The translations under genes were made by a program, and so were the position numbers. From positions 1 to 38,600 of the forward strand of contig QXVZ01023946.1 in the NCBI GenBank assembly GCA_008931825.1: DNA of 38,600 nucleotides. The letters run 5' to 3'. Of this stretch, positions 12,801 through 24,800 are shown in pieces. The notes under the pieces are model-generated. The model saw only the letters and a program-made list of their open reading frames with translations. It was not told where the DNA came from and ran no database searches. The DNA comes from Phallusia fumigata (lineage: Eukaryota; Chordata; Ascidiacea; Phlebobranchia; Ascidiidae). Each line of letters begins with the position of its first letter. Positions within the stretch are counted from its first letter, which is position 1.

Positions 12801-15800
12801 TTGGTATGCCTAAAATTGTTAGGTGCAAAACTTACGGTTTCAAAGTATGTCTGCCGAAACGTTGAAAATGTTTTACACACAAGTACTGGCTTGTATTTTA
12901 AGCAAATGTATATTATTCGTTGTGAATAAATGGATTTAGCATTGGATTGTGTGCTGTGCTTTCAGAAACTAAATGTTTGTGTGAACGTAACAGCCTTAAA
13001 CTTAACTCACCAAGGTCGCAGTACATCCTTCACCAGTTCGATGAGTTTGCTTGAAGCTGTGGCGATCGACTCATGAAGTTCCTGGTTCAAAGGTTTATCC
13101 GACAGATTTGCCTCAAGCACAGAATAAACCACACTCCTCAAATCGCTGCTAGAGGGCGCACGCAAGCGCAACACAGCAAAGTGACGTAACAAACGGGAAT
13201 CTAAATTAAAATCAGCAGATCCCGTCGACATCGTGGCCAAGACCTGTGCAAAAGTTTGATTTTCATGAAACAGATCGCGGGGATTTACCTCGGGGAATTC
13301 CCAACTTACTTCCAACCCTTCCACGGTCCTCCATTCGAAAGGTTTTGTCAGGTTGCAGATCGAATGGTCGTCAATCAAGGTGCGCAGAAGTTCATTGCAT
13401 CGTTGCACGCCGTGCGGGTCACGTGACGGCAAGTTAACGTCATCAATAAACGCCTGTGACGTCAGATTAGAGATTTGTTACATACATTAACGGGATAATG
13501 GCGCAACAGAAAACGTTTCGGGGCATTACCTCCAGGTACTTTCCATCTTTGGCACCGTAGACGAAACCCTGTCTGTGTTGGATGTTGTGATGGATGAAGC
13601 TGTGCAGTTGAGATGATGTAGAGGAACGACTAAACACTAGGCGGCGCAATACGCTTGATTGTTTGTCTGTGGAAAGCGTGAGGGAATTAAAAAATATTGT
13701 TCGGATGTAATAAGGCACAACCTCATGCAGCTATGTTTTCTTTCACCATGCGAAATAAAGTCAACTTGTTTCAGACAAGTTTTGTCACCTTGTGTGTCAA
13801 GAAAGTCGTTCATCAGAGCAGTTTTGCCGATTCCACTTTCCCCGATGATCAAAGTGTGCTTCCTTGCTGTGTGGGTGAACTCAAGTAAACTCCGAACTCG
13901 TATCGTGTCCACCGTGTCGACAAACACCTGTGTGACGTCATTATCGTTATCTTTACCTCCCAACAAGGTACCAGCCGCTACGAAACAGCCTATACCAGTG
14001 GTTCCCAACCTTCATTGAGCACCCCCTCCTTTTGGCTTCTTTTAAGACTTTTTATACCTCCCATACTAGACAAGAAGTGATATAAAGTTACCACAAAAGG
14101 TTTGGAACCACTGGTCTACCTGAAAAGAATTACTACACTTTTCATGAATAACTCAACTATAAAGTGGAAATTTCTTCTCGGTTAGGAAGCACTGTACCAT
14201 AGCAGCCACTCACCTCTCCCAGTATATCGGTTGTTCCAGTGTAAGTGGCTTCAGGGACCCGTGCAGCCCATCCGTCCCACTCCCCAGATTCATCAACGTA
14301 ATAATCGAACACGGAGATCTCATGGTCGTAATCCGGTAACCTGGTGATGTGACGGGGTTAAAAAATTAATGCAATGCATTTGATCAAGCCAACTGGGCAT
14401 ATGTAATGGTGATGTTCTTTTTAACAATAGAAAGGTGATCATCGGAGATTTAAAGCCGTTTCGACAAAACAAAGCACAACCTGATGGCTTCCATCAAAGT
14501 ACTGCGATGTATAGGCAGTTTGCTAAACTAATTCTTGTAACTTGTATAGCATTTGTATGTTAAAGTAATACGTTGGCAGTCACCCATAATTGAGCACAAA
14601 CCTTTAAAGCCTGGTGTCCTCATTTACATTTACTTTTATTATTTATTATTTTTTAAACATAATTTTTTGTTTTGAAGTTTCGCCGTCACGAAACTTTACA
14701 CCAACCAGTGTGAATTACTCACGCGGAAGAAAGAGTCTTGAGCAGATCGCTGAATCCCTTCACAGCAGTTCCCTCCAGCAAGCCACCGTAAGCCCACACC
14801 AGACAGAACAGGAACAGGCGTTCAATGTGAAGATCGCCACCGATATGTTGTTGGTGTTCGTTTAACATTTCACCAAGTAAAGTGAGACAAGTTGAAAAGA
14901 GTCCAACTTCTGTTACCGGGATTTTCATCCTAAAAACGTAGTGGTAGAAATTGTCTTTGAGTTTGTGTTGGCTGTTTACTACACAAATAAGGTACAGTAG
15001 CAAATAATTCTGCTTTTCATAGCTGTTCACAAGCCTGATGGTCACCCCATGAGAAATATTTTGGGGGTCGACAAGGTTTGCATGCATAAGAAAAAATTAA
15101 CATAGCAAAGTAAAAAATACCTGCCGTTATAGTCTTACTTACAAAAGACGACCAATCGAGCGCAACTCTTTAAACCAGGCCACAGGATATCACAAGATCT
15201 GGCTTATATGAAAGAACGTTTCAAACGGTGTAAGGTAAAGTATCTACTAGTTTCATTAAAAAAGTCGAAGCTTTCTGCCTAATAGGCTCAGGACACTAAA
15301 AGGTCGGAAACCACCTTTTCAGCTTACACGTGATACGAATGTAAGGGAAAATTCGTTAGCCTAAGAAAAGTTACAAAACAAGACGAAGCCAAACATGCTT
15401 CACTTCAAAATACCTCGATTCCTGGAAGACAAACGCCGATACCGGGTCCAAAGTTTTGTTGAAAGATTTTTGCAAAACATTCACTTCGTCCTTCGTCCGG
15501 GTGTCAAGCCACGCTTTCGCTAGAGGGCGCCATCCTAACACGTGTTTGTCAACGTACACAAGTCCCTGCATGAAAAAAAATAGCTTTTTTCAATGTTAAG
15601 GCGAAGAGTTATTGCCTAAAAGTTTCTGGTTAATATGCTTGTTAACTTTAGCTCGAAAAAATAACAGAATCAACACAGAAACAAGACACGGACTTTAGAA
15701 ATGCTGAATACTAGTTCAAAACATAACACGTTTCTACAATTTCAAGACAATATAAAATATTTTTGTAATTTCAAATTTGAAACAACTTACGGTTCTTGAT

Positions 15801-18800
15801 AGCAACGACGGCGAGGCGCTCTTCAGCTCAGTTGTCTCGAACACAAGTCGCATGTTGTTCGTCAGCAACAATCGTTCCCCGTTGCTCAAGGGCAGCACCT
15901 TGTGGCCATCTAACACGCTGTTGAGTCGATCTGCCCAGCACGTGACCAGCGGGCCATCCAAGCATAACCATGTTGTACTTTGGTTCTGTTACAACGTTGA
16001 GGGGTCGAAGGGATTTAGGACGCAGATAAAAACTCGTTTTAAGCTTGCAGGTGAGTCATCGCTGCGTAAGATTTGCTACTCGGAAGTCGATTTGGCTTTT
16101 TAGAAAACTAACTTCGAACAGTGTTGTAATGGCTTGATTCAGTTAACACAATGTTTATCAAAATGTTTTCAATTAAAAGCCTTTGGAAAAGTTGTTTGGA
16201 CTTTCGACGCACCAGCTATTAAAAACCTATTTTTTTGCCGTTCACTTCATTCGAGTTCTATCACTACAACCAACTCGACTTGACTCAGTCACCGAGTACC
16301 GAGTCTCAAGGCTTGGATAGTTGAATGACTCGACTTTTCGACTCGGGTATCAAAACGTGTTTACACAGCCAACTTTACGTCACTGTGACGTAACCAACCC
16401 TTCGTTGCCCTGAATGTGCACTTGTCTGTTTATTATAAATTAAGGTACAACCGCAAAAAACTTACCCTGTTCGCCTTTCGCCACGCATGAGTGAGTATGC
16501 CGTCCACCCACTCGTTNGAGGTTGGTCGCATGGTGGCGCTCGGGAGGCAGCTGCTGTTGAGCAAGCTCCAGTAAAGTTTTCAGGCGATCAGCGAGTAGCC
16601 GTGGAGCTCGCAGTGCAAGAGCAGTGCAGTGAGCTTTCAATATCGCGCTTAGATCGGGCTTGATAAGGTGGGTCGTGCGATAGAAAGATCTGGAATTAGG
16701 TTTTCGGGGTTAACAGTTCACAACCTACACTTAGGAACACAAGATACAAACTTGCAGTTTAATTGAAAACTTAACAACCAAAGAGCTTGTATGTAGTGAA
16801 TACATTGAACTGACAACTGCGATTGTTGAAACGTTCGCTTTGTATTCGCTATATAAGTTCTCTTGCAGTTACGTTTTTAATGTGTCTTATTTATGCAGAA
16901 TATCGTTTTGGGTAAAGAGTTTACTTCATATTTTTATGCCTTTGGTGTTGTTAATAAAACGCCTAACAAAATTTTGGATGGTAAATTTTGAGGATATTTC
17001 AAAAGAAAAACCTTTTGGTTTATTACTGGAATTGAGTAATTGACCATGTAAGTTGTCAACATATGCCCTTAAAATACAAAGCAGCATATAGAAAACTTAT
17101 AAGCGCAAGGTACAAGTCGAAGTAAGCTATATGCCTACCATATTTTCATCACTCAAAAGGAGTAAAGTTTATTTTGCTAAAATGGTAAATGACTAATAGC
17201 TACAGAGAAACAAAATAGAGTAAAAATAGGAAATGAAAAAGAGGACATTTGGGCGTTTTTTAAGCTGTTGGAGGACAAGTTAGTTTTTATCAAAAAGAGG
17301 ACATGTCCTCCAAAACGAGGACGTATGGTAGGCCTAAATACACTCTACCTGAAGGCGGTGGAAAGTTTGGCTTGTGGCAAAGTTGTCTCGTTGAAAGTGA
17401 GAAACAACCCGAGATCGCGATGAACCGAGATCATCTGACCTTCGTCACCCAAACTCGTCACAAACGCCTGATTCTGACGTCACAAAACAACACATTAAAG
17501 TTCAAGTAGTTAGTGAAAAACAATAATTCTACCGTTTGGCAGCGAAAAAACAATTGCTGGCTAGTAATCCGATTGTGACACAATTTAGGGTTTACAAAAA
17601 TTCGGATTAAAAAATTTTTGATTTAAAAAATTAAAATATTTGTTAAAAAAATGAACAAACCTCCGTCTTGGATTTGAGTGACGTATAAAGAGCTGCGGTG
17701 AATTCTAGGATCACACTTAATCCATTGTTCGCCAACAAGTGAATATCGTCGAAACACCCCCATGATCCGTCGGTTGCCAAGCCCTGTACAAGAAAAGTGA
17801 ATAATTAAGTTTCTTTTTAAAATTCATTTCTCTGAGGTAGATTAGTATCAGTGGGTCATGGACGACGCATTAAAGTTAGCAACTTTACAACTGTCCGACG
17901 TCGCTTTAATTTTTGTTTGGCGACGTACAATAATTTCGTTTTGTAGCAAACTCAATTGATTTATTAACTTTTAATTAGATGGACTTTGTAAAACAAGCAG
18001 GAAGCAATTCTACACAGAACATTCAAGAACATATAATTATATTTCTTCTTGTTTTTGCATCAATAAATCCAACGTTAAAAATAGGCGTCTTAATTAAATT
18101 CTTATGCCAACAACTCTTGCAGCTAATAACGAATGCACGTGATCCATAGTTATCTTATAGATTTCAACGATTACCTGCAGAACTCTTGCCAAGGATGAGA
18201 TCTCGGTCGACTCGCTACAGTGGATGAGACAAAGGTATTTTCCGAGCAGAGCAGCGAGCCCTTGAACGGTTTCAGTTTTTCCCGTGCAAGTGTCACCGAC
18301 TATCGCCGACCCCTTTACGAGAAATACGAGTAACGCAAAGTAACAAGGGTTCGGAAGTAAGGTCGTAGACCAAGGAATTTTCAACCGGGGGAATTTTCCC
18401 AATGGGGGAATGGAATTTGCTAGGAAGTAAAATTTTGCTGTGTGTTTTAAAGAAAGTCATTCCAGAGCTAAAACTAATAATTTTGTAGCAATGAATATTA
18501 GAGTCTAAAAGGTTTATGAATTGTAAGTGTTTAGTTTCTTTTCCTGATATACTGACATAAACATACTATTTGCAAACTAAAATTCCGGTGTGGCATTTGA
18601 TCTTTAAATATCGGGTAACGGGGTGAATTAAAAAAGATAAGAACAACTGTCGTAGCCAAAACGCGTTTTCTTGATAATGGGAACAGCATTTATCGAAACG
18701 TAGAAAAAGTTTCATGCAAGTCCCGGCTTGTAACTTTATGTCGTGTCGAGGCCAATTGTTGCGGCTATTTATCCATAATTCAGAATTTCCATTGTACCTT

Positions 18801-21800
18801 GGCTTCCTGCATCCCGATCGACATCGACACGAAGGCCTTCTCCGTTGCTGACGTCATCACGAAGTGTGACGTCACGCCGAGAAACTCCAGTCCGTATTTG
18901 TAGCTCGTGTCCAGAATATGCAAATTGTGCTGGGGTATTCCCCCCGAGGTGGTACTGTAGAATCGCACGCTCCTTTTCCATTCAAAGTCGGCTGCAAGGA
19001 CAAAGCAGCGATTCAGGTTTTAGATGTGAGTCAATGCCAGGGCTTAGCAGAGTACCAATTTTAATTTTCCGTTCTCGGCCGAAAAAGCTTTGGTATTTTG
19101 ACGTCACACTTGAATGACGTAACACCAATAGATTTAGTCGCCATGATATTTTCTGTGTTTTTCAAAACTAAAATGTTTCTCAATAAACCAGCAAACAGCT
19201 ATTAATGATTTTTGAGCTGCAGACAGTACACACTGTTTCGACCTGTAAGGTCTGGTTTCCAAGCAGTTGCTTGGCCATTGTGGAGTCAGTTTGTCTGTAG
19301 TTTATTCCCAGTTGTGACATCGAACAGATGACGTGAGGCATGGCTTTTCAGCTCACAACAAACTGGAGTGCTGTAATCTGGCCACACTAGTCTAAACGGT
19401 CAATGTTCTGTCACCAGCTGCACTGATGAGCCCCCCCCCCCCCCAACAGTGTGCACTGTCTGCAGCTCACTAAAATGTTTTTGTTTCGATCTTTATCGCA
19501 ACCATTTATGCACGTTAAAGGGCAAAAACATAAAGATAAGACGGTGCTTTTGAGAAGTTTTATGACAAGGCCATGACAAAAGTTTATCGAAAACTCTGTT
19601 ATGTTACCGTCACAAGTGGAAACCCAGGCAACATTTGCTTCCTTAAGTAACTTACTAGTTTCCCGTATCTTCCTTGCAGTCATCCCGTCCATGCAATCAC
19701 GCAAATAAACACAATACATAATCATGTTCTCCAATCTCAGCTTATGAATCGGTAGAACCGGCTCCTCTATGCCTTTCCACGTGCTTCTGTTCAGCACGGC
19801 GGGAAGTCTGAATTCAAGCGAGCCAATTAGAAGCGACTAAAGCGTGGCGTGAGATGAATGACTTAAGATTGCGATTTTTAACGAAAAAATTGATGTGGGA
19901 AAATTGTTTCATGCAAATTTAACTGGTGCCGTGAAAAGCATTAAAAAATGTTGAGAGTTTTGTGTTGAACTGAATTTTAAAGACAAATTTTATTGGAAAT
20001 ATTTACACTTTGATGTGCAAAACTTGTTTGGTGGTGCAGGCAGTAATTAAGGACAGAACAAAATGCGAAACTCGCATGGATGCGTGCCGTACAACTGACA
20101 TCACGATTGAAAAACGAATTATGCAAGTGCGTCCACTCGTGGTTAATACTCACCAAAGAATCGCCCAGGATATGTCGGTTAATATCTGCCTTACAGATGA
20201 ACTGGATTTAGTTATTACATAAAAAGATAAAACGTTTTTTACAAGGTGATCACTACATACAAGGTCTCTGGCAGTTATGATTCAACCAGACTACTTTTTA
20301 AGTCAGTGTGATGGGTTTCAAGCTGTCAAGCCGCTTATGCCTAGATCATGTATTCTTTAATATCACACAGTGGTTTTAAATGAAAGAACAAGGTTATCAT
20401 GAGGACTGACCTGCTTACGACGTTGGCAAACTTTTTGCTTGTGTTCTGAACTGACTTTCGATCCCATTTCAGTTCGCCGATCGCATTTTCACACTCTTTC
20501 GTCCAGTAATGTAACAGGCCCAGACGGGTAACCTGACCTGGGTATCTGTGAAGATAAGGTAGTTGAGGTGAAAAATAACTTCGGTTTGAAATGATTCCAA
20601 CTTGGAGACGACACTTCGGTGAAAATGTATAAACATGTCCTTGGTTAGCATGGTTGGGTCAGAGATGGCCCAGGAAATAAATATACACTTAGGTACACAA
20701 CACACAGTTTTAAATAGTTTCTATAGGAAGATACAAGTCAGTACTTGTGTGTAAAACATTTTCTATACGTTTCCTGATGATGACAACAGCGTTTGTCGAA
20801 ACGTTTGAAAATATTTTACACACAAGTATTGGCTTGTATTTTCTTGTTGAAATATACGCTTTCATACAAATCAGTAGTTTTTAAAACTTTACATTATTTC
20901 AAAAAGTTACGACAACATATCCATACTTCCACAAGCAAACGTTCAAATTTCCGTGAATATACTTTTTGCGTAAGGGACATATTTAAATAAGCAACCGACG
21001 ATGTCGATTTAATATAAACTCCTTACACTTGTACCGGCTAAATATGTCTGCATTTGAGACTGTTTCTTTCAAATTTCTCTCAAAGATTTTCAGTATTTTG
21101 CGCAGTGATCATTTGTACCCCTGACAGCTGTTGGAGATATTGCTCACAAAATTTTCCGCTACTTTGTGCGTTACATTGATCTGCTTACCTGTAAGCCAGT
21201 TCTTCAATTGGAATGTTGTTGTCAATATCTTCGACCACTTTGCATATACAGGTGTGCAGAGTTCGTTGAACGGTGTCTTGAAGATTCTGAAGCCACAACT
21301 CCACTCCCTCGTACAAACTTACCTGGCACAAAGCATTCGCGTAACAGGTTGAAATATTAGAATTTTTTTAAATCACCTTAGCACATTTTTTAGATCATTT
21401 TTCAAGTTTTTTAAGATTGATATTTTCATAAAAATATTATTTTTTATTCCAAGTTGCCTAAAGTTTTTTTTAAATTCCGTTTTTTAATTTGAGTTTTTTT
21501 TGCAGTTTTTTCATTTACAATATTTTTACACAAAATACTTTTTTATCTTAAGTTTTTTTAAATATTGTTTTTAAAGACTGCTTTTTATGTTTAAAGTTTT
21601 TTGTAGTTTTTAACATTCACATTTTTTAAACACATTTTTTAGGTTTAAAATGTCACGTGACAAGCCTGACCTCTTCATCAAGGATCAGATACTCCTTGTC
21701 GGTTGCCATGACAGCGGTCGCCTGATAGACGTCATTCACTTCGTCAGCTATACTGGTTGAGTAGTGCGGGCTGTCCGTCGATTTTAAGCCCTGGGTTTGA

Positions 21801-24800
21801 GAAAAACTGTATTAACTTGTAAGCGTTAGCTGGCGCCCCACAAATCAAAAACAGGAATTAATGAATTTGAGTATCTTAGGTGTTAACGGATTAATAGTGT
21901 AAGACATAATAAAAAACAAAACACCACAAAAGTTCAAAATCATTTAACAATAATTTTAAAATGTTTTTACAGAGAAATACTATTTTTAAGAGAAATACGC
22001 TTTTGCGGTTTACGGCTATACCAACAGAAAATTTTTTTGAAACACTCTTATGGTTGACGGCCCTGCCAACAAAAACATTTTCTGAAACACTGTTGACGGT
22101 TTATTTCGTAACATTTCACACATCTCACCGATCTAAATCTGACACTAGATGACTTCTGGTAAGCGTCATCAGATAAGTTGAACTTGCGGTCAGGGGGAAC
22201 CGGTGTCGGGGTATTCTGTGTGGATTTCATGGAACTAACTGTGTCCGACCAAGCACTCGACTTCTCAATGCGAATGTCAGAAATGCTGCTGAACACTGAT
22301 CTGTGAAAAAAATTGTTTTGTTACAAGTTCTGGCGCCATATCTACTGCATTCTGAATGATTTCATGAATCACTTTAAGTCAGAAAGAAAAACACCATGAA
22401 AAAGTTCATGTAATTAGAAATTGCCCACTAGGTGGAATTTTGTGTTCGCAAAAAGGGAACTTTGCAATAAATATTACTCTTTAAATACTTTATCAAGGGC
22501 AAACCCTTGGTCGAATGGACTGAGGCGCTCGACGGGTATACAGACATAAAAACCTGATCGGGATTCGTTCTCGGGATCTTCCCGGGTTCGAACCCCGTGA
22601 AAAAAACTCGATCAAAAAAATAAAAAATAAATAAATACTTCATAAATTGTAAGAGCTATTACAAACATGCCATTTACAAACTAAATTTCCAGGGATTTCA
22701 GCTTTGAATTCGGCTAAAGTGATCCTTGGAATAAAAAAGGTTGAGAGTCACTTAAGTTTTACTCAGCCAATCTTACCTCAGATGAGGGCGGATTGAGTCG
22801 AGTTCGTTTGGTCGCGAGAGGAGAGCCAGGAGCGACGGATCAGTGAGGAAATAAAATCTTGGACAAACCGATCGCTTCTTGTCCAAATACTGGGTCAGGC
22901 ATTTAAAACAAATTTCCAGTTCTTCCTGCATGTGACGTAACACGACACCTTTCGGTACTTCCCCTAAAACAGGAATGATATTGTAGAACAAAATTTCGTA
23001 GACAATAGGTTTAAACTAATATATTGTCACAAAGTTTTAAAAGATGAACTTTTAGTGTTTGGGGAATATTAAGTAATCACCGCAGAACATTTTGACGAAT
23101 GACGACTTGGTTTCGGATGATTATACGTTAGTCATTGATTTTTAGTGCCTTTTGTGTTTAATTTTTTTTAACTTTGGGGGTCAAGTTTTCTTTGTTCAAA
23201 TTTGAGCATCGCTGGTTGGTTGAATAGTTAAGCTCTGTGCTTCTCCAATTTTTCGTTTTAAGTTTCTAAGGGCGTCGGGGATGTTACATGAATATATATT
23301 CATTTTGTTTTTGTGTCAATAAATACAACTTTGATAACAAGCGTCTTTATTAAATTCTTATCGCTGGTTCGTCGAAAGTCCAAGCAACTTTTCCAAAGGC
23401 GTCGCATCGAAAAAAGTTGGAAAATACTAGTTAAACAGACGATTGGGTGCATGTGGGTCATTGCTGCTTGACTTATAACTTTAACCGTCTGTAGGCTTTC
23501 CAACAAGTTGTAAGCACTAGTAGTTTTAATACATACCTCCGTAGCAACACTGAAGAATATTTTTTGTGTCGAACGCTCTCCGTACAAGTCGCACATAACT
23601 CTTGTCCACCATTGAAAAGCGTTTCGCTTCCTGTAAATAAAAGAATACCTTGTTATACTTCGTCATAACAATGTAAAAACATCATCAATAAAGCTGCTTC
23701 CACTGAGGGTTAGTATGGGTCTGAATCCGCTAGGATGGTCAAGTGGTTAATGATTTATGCTCGCAAAGTTGTTGGTTCTAATCCTGTCTCGGTCGCTTGT
23801 GTTTCTCTGAGCAAGAACACAAACAGCATTGTTCCAAACCTGTGGAACCTTATGGGTTGACTCAAATTGAAGTCACTTACTTCGAAAAATAAAAAAAATC
23901 AAATAAAAAATGATCCAACGGAACAGCAATAAGGCAAGTAGCTCGAAGGTGGACTCATGATGAGCATAACGCATTCAGGCGTTGTTCCGCTCACCGAAGG
24001 TAAGAATGAAAACAAACAAACATAGCTTGACTGGCAGTTGATCAAAGAATAACAAAACCATTATCGACGTCATAATTTTAACAGTTGCGTCACAGACCTG
24101 AGGTAATTCTTTGGCGTTGACGTGATCGGAGAAGACAGCTTCGAGATCGAGCCAGAGATCTTGAGTTTCCAACCAAAGATCCAAAACTTCCCCCACACCT
24201 TTCAACTTCTCCGCCCACGAAGCCGCTTCTTCGCGTAGAGGACCTGAAAAAGATGAGTTTGACAGAACGCTTTCCGGCAGTTTCCATGAAGCATGTCCCA
24301 CGAGTTTATTTGATTTTGACAGAGGAAGGATTTGTTATTAATCCTAAAAGTTGTTTGTAACATTTACTTTGTCATTGCAAGTTTGTGCTATAAAACTTGA
24401 GATGGAGATACTTGAATTGGGCACAGTCAATTAAATCAATAATGGCTTGGAAGCAGTTCAATAAATTGATAAACAAACACATAGGCATTGATCGAAGAAG
24501 ACTTAAAAGATTTTTAAAGTAAAATAAAGCTACACCCAGAACTTACCGATATGTTTGGAGGTCAACATATTGGCGAGAAGAGCTTGTGCATCCTCCAGCT
24601 GCTCCAGGAGCCGTTCCGAGTCCTCTTTTACCAGGAGGACGGGTCCTCTCCTCNTAAGTTTGCTGGGAAGGTTCAAGCATTCTTCCCAATATTCCTGCAC
24701 CTTTGTATCAAATAGGATTTTATAAATTTCTATTCCTTTTTTTGTCACATTACCAGCTGAATGCTTTATTGGCGTTTAATTGCTCATTTGCACCTTAGCC

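Noticed and set aside
13007..13432. A continuous 141-codon exon without the intron 13244-13309
   Set aside because: Removing the 66 bases gives consensus GTAAGT/CACAG borders and restores the canonical AAA3 alignment (W-R-T-V-E-G-L-E then V-L-A-T-M). Retention remains possible.
19430..19444. C-run as a structural or regulatory element
   Set aside because: It is a simple homopolymer inside a MITE; a similar run lies in the hAT element near 34246. Likely slippage.
22502..22600. A possible Ser or Leu tRNA gene
   Set aside because: It has no proper acceptor stem, and an A-rich retroposon-like tail follows.
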